DNA from: Aotearoamyces nothofagi
Taxonomy: Eukaryota > Ascomycota > Leotiomycetes > Leotiales > Tympanidaceae
Direction of reading: 5' to 3'
Length of the DNA stretch: 64,000 nt
Assembly (NCBI GenBank): GCA_015345905.1
Contig: JADDTR010000019.1
Span: 62,001-126,000, forward strand
In this document: piece after piece, positions 10,112 to 19,234 of the stretch
How positions within the stretch are numbered: position 1 is the first letter of the stretch
Layout: each line of letters starts with the position of its first letter
Translations under genes and position numbers: made by a program
Notes under the pieces: model-generated
What the model was told of the DNA's origin: nothing
The model's database searches: none
The model's input: the letters and a program-made list of their open reading frames with translations, nothing else

Positions 10112-11979
10112 ATGGATCCAAACTACATGTTTCCGGCGTCGCCTGGAACTCCACTGTTCCAGGTCTCTCCAGAACGTGTCAACCAACAGAGGTATGACCT
10201 CAACATGTCACCATCCATGCCCAGCGAGAACAGACATGTGCGCGAGAGTTCGGTGCACGAGAAGGCCGCCAAGTTCGATTCTCTAGCCTTCCAAGGGAAA
10301 ATGCTGGAGAGAAAGGCAAACGATGCTGCGTTGAAGCGGGCAATGCTAGGCAGAGAAGAGGCGGAGACAGAAATGCGCCGGTACAGAGACGACGCCCGGC
10401 TGCTTAAGAAACAGCTCGAGGAAGGCAGAGATAGGGAGAAGAAGGTGTCGGAACGATTAGAGAGTGTTATGGTATGTCGTGGTTGCTGGATGAATATGCA
10501 CCCAGATTCTAATTTGTTTAGGAAAATTACGGCAGAGCGAAAGAAACACACGCGCATACACAGCTTTTGTGGGAAAAAGAGATACGGCGGACCCGGAAAG
10601 AGGCATTCAAGTCACAGTCCGTGGTTGTAAAATTACAAGAGGAATTGAAGATGGCCAAGAGCTCTTTGAAGATGGCACATGTGGACCTTGAGCAGGAGAA
10701 GGAACGTAACAGGAAGCGAGAACAAGAAGCATTCACAGCGCGATATCAGCTTGTTGGTGTTCAAGAAGAGCTTGTGACCATGGCAGAGAAGGTCAAGCTT
10801 GTGGAGCAGGAACGTGATGCATTAAAGACGATTGTGAAGAACGAGGAGATTGCTAGGATAGCAGCCGAAGGACGCATACCGCTGCCTTCGTTAAAGGAAG
10901 ACGACGAGTTTGCATCCCCGAGAAAAGCTTCCGCACCATTGCGGGCGGTGGCTATTATGTCTTCTGCATCCAGCGAGGAGGAAATCGAAGAGATTAGACG
11001 AGAGCTGCAATGGGAGAGGCGAAGAGCTGACAGGGCTCATGAGCATGTGGAGTATATCCAACTGGAGTGTCAGTATAAGTGCTGCACCTGCAGAACTGCT
11101 GAATGCAAAGGTCAAGATTATGTCCACTCCACATCTATCGAGGTACCCACAGAGATACTTACAGCGGTAAAGAGCGAGGAGCCCGTTTCAACTCAAGAGG
11201 CTCCATTGGAGCAGGAAGAAGATTTATATAATGTTTCTCCCAAGAAGCAAATCCAACAGACAGCGGTAACAGAAAACCTCGACCTGGCTCCCCGGAGAAC
11301 AATCTTTATCCCATCAGAAGGTGTCTTCAGAACAGTTCCAACACCTGAAGAGTCTCCTTGGACATCACCATCAAAATCACCAACTGACAAACTAATCGCC
11401 CTTCTTGAGCAACCACAACTTACCCTCAACCAGGCGCCCGCACCTCAGCAAGCATCAATACATGAAGAGACACTATCATGTGAGCAACCCAATCATGTCA
11501 GAGTCCCCGAAGGCAACAATTCCTTACTCTCATTACCTAGCGAGCCTTCGAGCCCCTCCTCCAACGCCTCCACCATCATCCACCACCGGCAGGTAGAGCA
11601 TCTCTCCCTGAACCAGTCCAACCAACCCATGCCTGAACCCATCGAGGAAAGCGAAAAGGAAGAAGAGCCGGACCGCGAAGAACCCACACCCCTCCCGCTT
11701 CACACCTTCCACACAATCTCTACCACAACCCGCATCCCCCTCGCCGACCCGCCCGACCTCACACCCCCAACCCTCCCCGCCGCCTTCGACGGCCTCGGCC
11801 CCACCATGACGCGCGAGGAGGCCCTCGCACAGATCCGCGAACGCCGCGGCCGAGCAAGGAGCATCGCGCAGGGCACGCTGACGCCGCGGAAGCAGATGGT
11901 CGAGGGGGCTGGCTCGAGGAGAGATATCAGCGCACCAGCTGCCCGGAGCGCGAGCAGAGCGAGGAACCTGATGCGCTAG
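10112..11979 (+). CDS. Cut12-like spindle-pole-body associated coiled-coil protein
   Basis: Resembles the fungal family named after the S. pombe spindle pole body protein Cut12. Two exons, 10112-10471 and 10522-11979 (phase 0, GTATGT donor), give 605 residues. The N-terminal part begins MDPNYMFPASPGTPLFQ. From about residue 50 to 270 it is a long charged coiled coil with conserved text KFDSLAFQGKMLERK, ENYGRAKETHAHTQLLWEKE and FTARYQLVGVQEELV; at about residues 325-335 there is a Cys cluster (CQYKCCTCRTAEC) at the end of the helix. The C-terminal 250 residues are Ser/Pro/Thr-rich and probably disordered, ending in a basic Arg/Ala-rich tail. Expected role: organising the spindle pole, by family only. 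The assignment rests on remembered homologues and could also be a more general spindle-associated coiled-coil family. Confidence 0.7.
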
Positions 11980-12024
11980 CAATGAAGACAGTTAGCAATG
12001 AAGGCGGTTAGCAATGAAGACGGC
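11977..12024 (+). repeat. 16-bp tandem repeat, 3 units, covering the stop codon
   Basis: Three near-identical 16-bp units (tagcaatgaagacagt type). The first TAG (11977-11979) is the stop codon of the cut12-like gene. Confidence 0.85.
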
Positions 12025-12933
12025 GCGCAAAGAAAAGAGTCGGAAGATGGTTTTTTGCTTCCTTGGGGTGTCTAGCGATTTTGCTTCTGCTTGCTTTGCT
12101 TGTTTTTTTTTTTGGTTTCTGCGTCGGCATAGCGCTTGGCGTAGAGGGTGTTGGGGCCTGTCTTTCAACCCTCTCTCTCTCTCTCTCTTTCTCTCTTTCC
12201 GGAATTTGGAAGCGGAAGCGGTAGCTTTTATTTTAATAATCAGGACGAGCGATGGAGTGTAACTAGGGAGTTGCTATGATACGAAACGAAAACGATACGA
12301 TATACCATTACCGCTCCCGTGATATCGTCTTCTTCTTTTGCTCGCGCGCGCGCGTGAGTGAGTGGCGCGAGGGTCGGCGAGTCTCGAGGGTCCCCCGAGT
12401 CCGCCATCTTTTTTCTTTCTTTCTTGCGCGCGCTGGCGCCTCTCTGCTTGCTGCTGCTAAACCTACCCGCTGCAGCTGCTACCTGTTCTCCCACTACTCG
12501 TTGGGAGTGCGCGGTCCTGTACAGCTGGGCCCGGAAGGGCCGTGGGTATGGCCCGTGGGGGGTTGCGGACGGGTCTGAGTGAGGCATATCTTGTCGTGCG
12601 GCATTAGGTTGGTTGGCACAGGTGTACCTGATTACCTTGGTGGCGGGTCTGTAGAGCTGGGCCTGGATGGGCTGTAGGTATGGGATTATAGACGGTCTTG
12701 GGAGTCTGTTAGTCTATTGGATTATTCCGTGCGGTCAAAATGTCACTATATGGTCTCTCCACGTCCGTGCAGTTTCACGTTCGGTGGTCAAGAGAGGTTC
12801 TCACGCCAGGGAAATTTATAGGGTTACTGTGTTTCACAGATATAGCATTCAGTTAAGCCATCTATGTGACAAAATGCTTCCGTGGCCCATAAAGCAAAGC
12901 TCGAAACCCCCAAACCATGCATACAACCATCCT
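11980..12933. other. Gene-free convergent intergenic region
   Basis: Between the cut12-like gene and RPS5, which converge. It holds a (CT)n run at about 12170-12199, a (CG)n patch near 12342-12354 and a diverged direct repeat (12526-12554 and 12656-12684) whose copies differ mostly by C/T and G/A changes. No coding sequence supported. Confidence 0.6.
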
Positions 12934-13833
12934 TTACCGATTGGACTTGGCGACACGCTCCAACTCATCCTTCTTCTTGATGGCATATGAGTTGCTGCTT
13001 CCCTTGGCAGCGTTGATGAGCTCTTCGGCCAAGCACTCAGCGACAGACTTGACGTTACGGAAAGCGGCTTCACGGGCACCGATTGTGAGGAGAGCAATGG
13101 CCTGGTTGACACGGCGCAGAGGTGAAACATCGACGGCTTGACGACGGACGGTACCAGCTGATCCGATACGGGTGCTGTCTTCGCGGGGACCGCAGTTGAC
13201 AATGGCGTCAACCGCAATCTGGATTGGGTTTTGGTCGGTCATGATGTGAACCTGTAGAATGCTAGTTAGCTATAATTCCTTCTGGCTTGTTGGGTGCAAC
13301 GTACAATCTCGAAAGCGTGGGAAACAATGCGGACAGCCATGAGCTTCTTTCCGTTGTTACGGCCGTTCATCATCAGGGAGTTGGTGAGACGCTCGATGAT
13401 TGGGCATTGTGCCTTTCTGAATCGCTTTGCTGCGTATCGGCCGGCAGAATGTGAGATGTAGACTGGAGCCCGAATTTGGATGTAATCGCTGGAGAATATG
13501 TTAGCTCAGGTTCCTCCTTTGCCATCGAGTCGGCCGTCTTCAAGATCAATTCCCAGCCAGACCGTTCCCCGCCATATGCGCTTGGAGATCGTGTCTTCTG
13601 TCGTGTCTTCAATCTAGAACATGCAATGGGATTCTTACGTCAATGAGATATCCCTGATTTCAACATCCTCGTAGCTCCTGAAGTTCATGTTAGTCTGGGT
13701 TCGAAAGGTGTCCGAGTCCATCGCAAACTAACCACTTGTTGAACAGCTTGATGCTGCCAATCTCGGCAACAACATCCTTTGGTAGGACTTGGTAGCCAGA
13801 GACGGCCTCGACCTCGATTTCTCCGTCAGACAT
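12934..13833 (-). CDS. RPS5: 40S ribosomal protein S5 (uS7)
   Basis: Small-subunit ribosomal protein uS7, which binds the 3' major domain of 18S rRNA near the exit site. Exons 13833-13733, 13677-13639, 13488-13305 and 13251-12934 total 642 nt, 213 residues, typical of fungal S5. Clear family text: [20 protein letters not shown]-like (here [19 protein letters not shown]), [56 protein letters not shown], and the C-terminus [18 protein letters not shown]. Starts [18 protein letters not shown]. It shares a short divergent promoter with RPS25, so the two small-subunit proteins are probably co-expressed. Certain as to product. Confidence 0.97.
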
Positions 13834-14074
13834 GATTGCGATGACTGACTGTTGAGGATTCGTGAGTTAGTAAGGAGGTTGATTTTCGCGTTGCGGTCGT
13901 CTGTTCGAAAAGTTGCTCGTCCGGAATTATTGTGAGCGGCCTTAGTGTGGGAAGCGAGCCAATTAAAATCGCGCACTCGTTGGTCAAGCCCTAAGCCAAT
14001 TTTCGAAAGAAGAACCGCAATCGCGAAGAACCTCGAGATTCCGACCACGACAACCACCCAACACATCAATCAAA
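13834..14074. promoter_or_regulatory. Shared bidirectional promoter of RPS5 and RPS25
   Basis: Only 241 bases separate the two start codons. The spacer contains agccctaagcc (about 13988-13998), which resembles ccctaa-type ribosomal-protein promoter elements of ascomycetes, and pyrimidine-rich leader sequence before the RPS25 ATG. The element identification is tentative; the head-to-head layout is seen directly. Confidence 0.7.
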
Positions 14075-14581
14075 ATGGTTCGTCAAGAAATCGACAGACG
14101 TATTGTACATAGACTGACATGATTGTAGGCACCCGCAAACACCGGTGCGAAGAAGCAAAAGAAGAAGTACGTCGAGATGCTCCCCGCCGACCTCATCCCA
14201 CTTAGTGGTTCGAAATGATGCAGGAGACAGTAGAAGCTCGAGGATTGTGACTGACATTAAATAGGTGGTCCAAGGGAAAGGTCAAGGACAAGGCACAGCA
14301 CGCTGTCCTCCTCGACAAAGCTACCTCAGACAAGCTCTACAAGGATGTCCAGTCATACCGCCTGATCACCGTCGCGGTGCTTGTTGACAGAATGAAGATC
14401 AACGGATCAGTTGCACGGAGAGCCTTGGCCGACTTGGAGGAGAAGGGACAAATCAAGAAGGTGGTTGCACACAGCAAGCTTGCCATCTACAGTACGTCGT
14501 CCAGCCCTTCGAATATTTAACTACGCAATGGCATATGCTAACCCGTGAATAGCTCGTGCGGTTGCTTCAGCCGACGAATAA
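14075..14581 (+). CDS. RPS25: 40S ribosomal protein S25 (eS25)
   Basis: Eukaryote-specific small-subunit protein eS25. Exons 14075-14077, 14129-14166, 14265-14491 and 14553-14581 give 297 nt, 98 residues. Exon 1 is just the ATG codon, with donor GTTCGT directly after it; this arrangement is needed to start MAPANTGAKKQKKKWSKGK, the normal N-terminus. Family text follows: KVKDKAQHAVLLDKAT, YRLITVAVLVDRMKINGS, ARRALADLEEKGQIKKV, and the end SKLAIYTRAVASADE. The length matches the family. Confidence 0.96.
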
Positions 14582-15293
14582 GGATTCGATTTCATACCAG
14601 TCAATTTTCACGGTGTCATGATTTCTTCTCCCTCAATATCGAAATGATGTAGCGGATGAAGGGCAGGCAACAGGGCATTTGCAATTGGGATTTTTCGGAC
14701 TCTTACGGTGTAGCATACCCAATGAAGGTTTATGCCATATTTTCTTGCGGCCTACTGGTGATTCAGTGATGCAAGTGACGTGAGTGATAATATGTGGCTA
14801 TGAAACTTTTCGATTATTGGGCTGCGGATCAAAAAATTGCCCAAAATCAAACCCCGCGATCCACTTGATCTAGGACTTTCTCTACGGAACATTGCAATGC
14901 CCAGACTATTAAATATCCGGCTGTAGAATGTACGGGAGGGGCGAGCCAGAAAGAAGTAAGCCCATTCTTGAGTCTAACTGCAACACGCTATAAATGAATC
15001 AACAGCCGGCGTCAATTATAGGAGACAGCCTATGCCTCGATACCAGTTATCAATGACTGTATTGGTTAATGTATATGCCTGCTGTCAGTTATCGGTGACA
15101 GGTGGCTATAGACTGTGCCTCTCCTGTAGATCCCCCTTTCCCCTCGTATCCCAATCAACGTCTTTTTAATGGCCCGAACCTAATCAGCCTGGCCCGGGGA
15201 TGTCTTAAACCCGTAAAGGCTAAGACCACTACCTCTCACGATGTCACAACGTCTTCTTTAATCCCATGTTCCCTAATCCTCTCCCCGAGAATC
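14582..15293. other. Intergenic region, RPS25 to MAPR gene
   Basis: 3' region of RPS25 and the promoter/leader of the cytochrome b5-like gene. Two similar short segments (agttatcaatgactg near 15046 and agttatcggtgacag near 15087) form a loose direct repeat. No coding sequence supported; an open frame from 15102 reads only into the downstream gene's N-terminus. Confidence 0.55.
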
Positions 15294-16107
15294 ATGTCGG
15301 AAGTACGAGAGCGTGGCGTTCCCAAGACGTCCAAAAATGCATCCAAGGATAAACCGCAAAGCCTAAACGAGCGCGTAAAGGCAGAAGACGGCGGCTCCAA
15401 CATCTACTTCGAAATCGCCCGCGTCATAACCTTCATCCTCATCACATCATGTCTGCTCAGCTGGTTTGTCACAGGGAAGGATTTCCACTGGGGCGTGAGC
15501 CGGCCAAAGTACACCAGGCTTAATTATTGGAAGCAGCTCACAGTATATCCTGCCACTCTATCCCCCCATACAGCTAGAACAAGAGGCTGATCTATAACAG
15601 ACACGCCCAATCCAACTGACCGACGCCGAACTAAAAGCCTACAATGGCAGCGACCCCAGCCTGCCCATCTACCTAGCCATCAACGGCACAATCTACGACG
15701 TCAGCGCCGGCCGAGGCTTCTACGGGCCGGGCGGCTCATACCACTTCTTCGCAGGCGCCGACGCCTCGCGGGCCTTCGTGACGTCCTGCTTCGACACCGA
15801 CATCAAGCCGGATCTGCGCGGTGTCGAGCTCATGTTCATGCCGCAGAGCAATGCAGAGATCGACGCCCAGTTTACGAATGGCGAGCTGAAGACGAGACGG
15901 GAGCAGGAGACGAGACGGGCGAAGGTTGAGGTGCATCACGCGCTCAAGCACTGGGTGGACTTCTTCGCGGGCAGTAAGAAGTACTCTGCGGTGGGGACCG
16001 TCAAGAGAGAGGAGGGGTGGGAGAGCAAAGGGGAGGTGCCTGAGCTGTGCCAGAAGGCGCAGGACTCGAGGCCCTGGAGGAAGCCGCCGGTGAAGCCTAC
16101 GGCCTAG
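15294..16107 (+). CDS. Membrane-anchored cytochrome b5-like (MAPR family) heme/steroid-binding protein
   Basis: Member of the membrane-associated progesterone receptor (MAPR/Dap1-like) family of cytochrome b5-fold heme-binding proteins, which in fungi support sterol-synthesis P450s. Exons 15294-15542 and 15601-16107 (phase 0) give 251 residues. A single hydrophobic segment lies at about residues 41-60 (IARVITFILITSCLLSWFVT), so the protein is anchored with the domain on one side of the membrane. The b5-like core follows: QLTDAELKAYNGSDPSLPIY, AINGTIYDVSAGRGFYGPGG, YHFFAGADASRAFVTSCF. The long C-terminal extension (HHALKHWVDFFAGSKKY) is typical of filamentous-fungal members. The start at 15294 is chosen over an upstream in-frame ATG (15102) because the added 64 residues look like leader sequence. 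Substrate and membrane are not decided by the sequence. Confidence 0.88.
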
Positions 16108-17909
16108 GAAAGGAGCGTCGATTTTTGGGAGCCATTAGTCCAGCTTGCATATCTGCTCAGTATTAATTCTTAATCATTTATGACTCGGCTGGGGAAGTTC
16201 TCTGCGATTTCATTGTCTTGAGTGCAGCATTATTTTTCAACTAGTAGTATCTCTCAACACCCAACCTGGGTAGCTTCTGCGTCCTATACCCCGACAGTGC
16301 TGCACTCTTATACCTAGCTTCGAGCTCAACTCCCCTACCTAGACATCCCGAGCTATGCTTATCAATAACCAGTCTCAATTTCTCCCCCGAGACAACTCCC
16401 CATCTTTCGTCTGCTCTATCAACAGGGTAGGATCCTCTGCATGCCATACGCACCGTATGATATGATATGCTCCTGAAATACGATGGTCAAAACGCTCCAA
16501 TCGCTTCCTCCTTTTGAACGTCCTAAACCTCATACTACACCACCCAGAGCCTCCTCACCTCTCCTCCACCTTGATTCAGACCCACCATACCTCTGACTAT
16601 CCCCGCACGTGGAAGAATGCCCAGCAGCGCCATAGAACGCTCTAGGGATATCCAGCACCGAGATTTACGATTCGGGATGTCAGGCTCTTTTTTCGAGGTG
16701 TCGGATCGAGATGTCGAAAACCACGACCAACGATCAGAAATCCTGCCCCGTCCGAGAAGTCGAGATTCACGGAACCTCCGAGTTTGGTCAAATCGAGCAC
16801 AGCACAGAGAGACCCGTGGTCACTGTGGCCACGAGATTCCGGCATATCGACCATGTTAGAGTGGACTTGGGGTGGAGCATTCGAGGAGTCAATAGCATAG
16901 TCACGTGATATTGTTCCCAGTCACATGGCCAGGACTAGACATGATTAGATTTATAGATTTATAACATTATTGAGAATCGAACAACCCAAACAGATAGAAA
17001 AGAACTGAATCAGCCTTCTGATTGATACAAGAGATAGATTCTTGCTGGCTTGCTGAAATCTTTCAAGCACCCCCTGCTGGCCAGTTTAAGATAGAATTGG
17101 CGAACAGACAGAACTGCAGACACCAACCACCAAACCATCTATATCATCATCCCCAACACCAGCCACTCGCGCTCTCCCACTTCTCGCCTGCCGTTCCGCC
17201 GCAAGAACATATATATATATACGTGCACCCTCTATACGCACACTCGAAGCCTCAAAGCGCAAAAAAAGCACGGCCCCCCGGTGCCCACACGCAATTCCCG
17301 CCGGCAAACACGGGCGCAGACGCGAGACCTAAAACGCGCAGCAGCCTCGGCCCGTCCGCTCCCCCTTTTCCGATCACCCTTTTCGACTTTTTCCCACCTT
17401 CCCATGGCCGGAAATTCCGTTGAGCGCTTGGCCCTGCCCCCGTCGGCCCCCCGAGCGGGCGGTGAATAGTAATCATGTCCGCGACGGGGTGGAGGAGTGA
17501 AAGCACACAGAGAGAGAGAGAGAGACGGCGCTCTGAGGCTCCGCTGTCCGTGACGCTTCGACGGCGGCTTTGCGAGGTCGCTTTCGTTTCTCAACGTTTT
17601 TCGCTGCTGCTTCTCCACCCTGCTTCTGTGATGGCATATTTTTTTTTTCCTTTCTATATCCGTGCCGGGGGGTTTTCTGGTGGAGGGAGAGGCCGTGTTT
17701 CTTTCTTGGTGTTGGGTTTAGTCTGCGAGGCGTGGGTTTTAATGCTTACCGGAGCTTTTATTCTGTCCGAATCCTACTTCTGGTCCATCTCAGAGTCCCT
17801 GATTCTTCTTCTTCCCTCTTCTTGCCCTCTTGCCCTCTTGCCTTCTTGCCTTGCATATCTCCTCCCGTCACCAAACCACAGTATATCCAACCTCCCACTC
17901 TCCCCACAA
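16108..17909. other. 1.8 kb gene-free region
   Basis: 3' region of the MAPR gene and a long upstream region of the DUF829 gene. From about 17100 the plus strand is C/T-rich, with a short TA tract (17209-17221) and an (AG)n run (17509-17524) that look like a long leader. ORFs here (for example 17475-18335) run over introns and untranslated sequence. No separate gene supported. Confidence 0.55.
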
Positions 17910-18941
17910 ATGGCGGCCACTCAACACCACCCCCCTCCATCTCCCCTTCCAATCCTCAAGCTCTTCACCAGACTCTCCCCTAGGGTCTCCCTCTACACTC
18001 CACCCACCAACGCCCAACCCCTCACCACAACAGACCCAACAACCATCCTCTTCCTGGCCTGGATGAATGCCAGGCCCCGCACCATCGAGAAATACCTGGA
18101 GTACTACCTCCGCCTCTACCCCGCCGCCCGCATCATCCTCGCGACAATCAATACTAAAGAATTCCTCTGGCAGTCCGAGGCGCAGAGACGTGCCGAGTAC
18201 GTCTATTCTCTCTATCCAAGCACGTCTCGATACTCAATTCTCGTCTCCTCTCCCAGACGGCCATTCTCTGCCCTCCTCTTTCTTTCATCCCCCTCCCTCC
18301 CCTCCCCCCCTTTCCTTCTCAGCTACAGCCCCTGACACCCCCCGAGCGTCTCAGCCACAGTACCCGTCCTCCTCGCCGCCGCCGCCAACGACCGGCTACT
18401 GGTCCACGCCTTCTCCAACGGCGGCGGCAAGCGCCTCTATGCCATCTCCAGCCTCTACTCCTCCCGCTCCCCGGCCCACAGCCCGCTGCCCGCCGCGCTC
18501 ATCATCCTCGACAGCATGCCCGGCATCCCGCAGTTCCGGCGCGACATGCACGTGCTGACGCAGAACGCGCCGCGCAACCCGCTCGCGCGCGCCCCCTTCG
18601 TCTCGTTCGTCTTCGTCGTCGTCTGCGTCGTCTGGTTCCTCGTGCACGTCGCGCCCTGGATGCGCCCCGATATGGTGAGGAACCCGACGAACGGCCTGAA
18701 TGATGCCCGTCTGCTGAGCGAGCGCGCGAGGAGGGTTTATGTTTATAGTGAGCACGATCGCGTTATTGATGCGAGGGATATCGAGAGGCACATGGCGCAG
18801 GCGAGGGAGAGGGGCATCACGGCCGAGGCGCATCAGTTCGAGGGGACTGAGCATGTTGCCCATATGAGGTCTGATCCGGAGAGGTACTGGCGGATTATCC
18901 AGCAGGCGTGGGATGCGGCAATCAAATCGGCGGTCAAGTAG
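17910..18941 (+). CDS. DUF829 / TMEM53-type alpha-beta hydrolase-like protein
   Basis: Resembles the DUF829 family (TMEM53, fungal PaxU-like proteins), an alpha/beta-hydrolase-like fold of mostly unknown activity. Best model: exons 17910-18196 and 18347-18941, 293 residues. Exon 1 encodes TTILFLAWMNARPRTIEKYL and YYLRLYPAARIILATINT; exon 2 gives LLVHAFSNGGGKRLYAI (the family's HxFSNGG block), ALIILDSMPGIPQFRRDM, a hydrophobic stretch FVSFVFVVVCVVWFLVHVAP, and near the end RVYVYSEHDRVIDARDIE and HQFEGTEHVAHMRSDPERYW, where Asp and His occupy positions like a catalytic triad. The intron acceptor is not fixed: AG at 18345-18346 is the choice that keeps frame with the strong GTACGT donor, while the more consensus-like AG at 18353-18354 does not. 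Product class is fairly sure, exact splice less so. Confidence 0.78.
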
Positions 18942-18950
18942 GTTAAACTG

Positions 18951-19046
18951 AATTAGAAAGCGAGTCTATTGTGTAATTAGAAAGCGAGTCTATTGTGTAA
19001 TTAGAAAGCGAGTCTATTGTGTAATTAGAAAGCGAGTCTATTGTGT
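18951..19046 (+). repeat. 24-bp tandem repeat, 4 units, 3' of the DUF829 gene
   Basis: Four identical 24-bp units beginning aattagaaagcgagtc and ending tattgtgt, starting 10 bases after the stop codon. Confidence 0.95.
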
Positions 19047-19234
19047 CATCATCTATGGAATCTGTATGCCACCAGGGCTTATACAATTCTTCCCTAAGCT
19101 AATCCTGCCATACCGCAGAACGTAGACATGTCGTAAAGTCCATTATATGGCTTCCATGACGGGGTATTATCATCCTTATACTCCAGCAATAATATATTCC
19201 CAGTCTGCCTTTTGTCCTTATGTCCCGTCCCACA

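Noticed and set aside
14167-14264. Box C/D snoRNA in the second RPS25 intron
   Set aside because: An atgatg and a ctga are present but only about 40 nt apart and without a terminal stem.
15102-15293. Upstream in-frame start for the MAPR gene
   Set aside because: The added residues look like 5' leader; the family N-terminus fits the ATG at 15294.
17475-18335. Long plus-strand ORF over the DUF829 gene
   Set aside because: It includes a pyrimidine-rich leader and runs through the intron; the first ATG of the family-like part is 17910.
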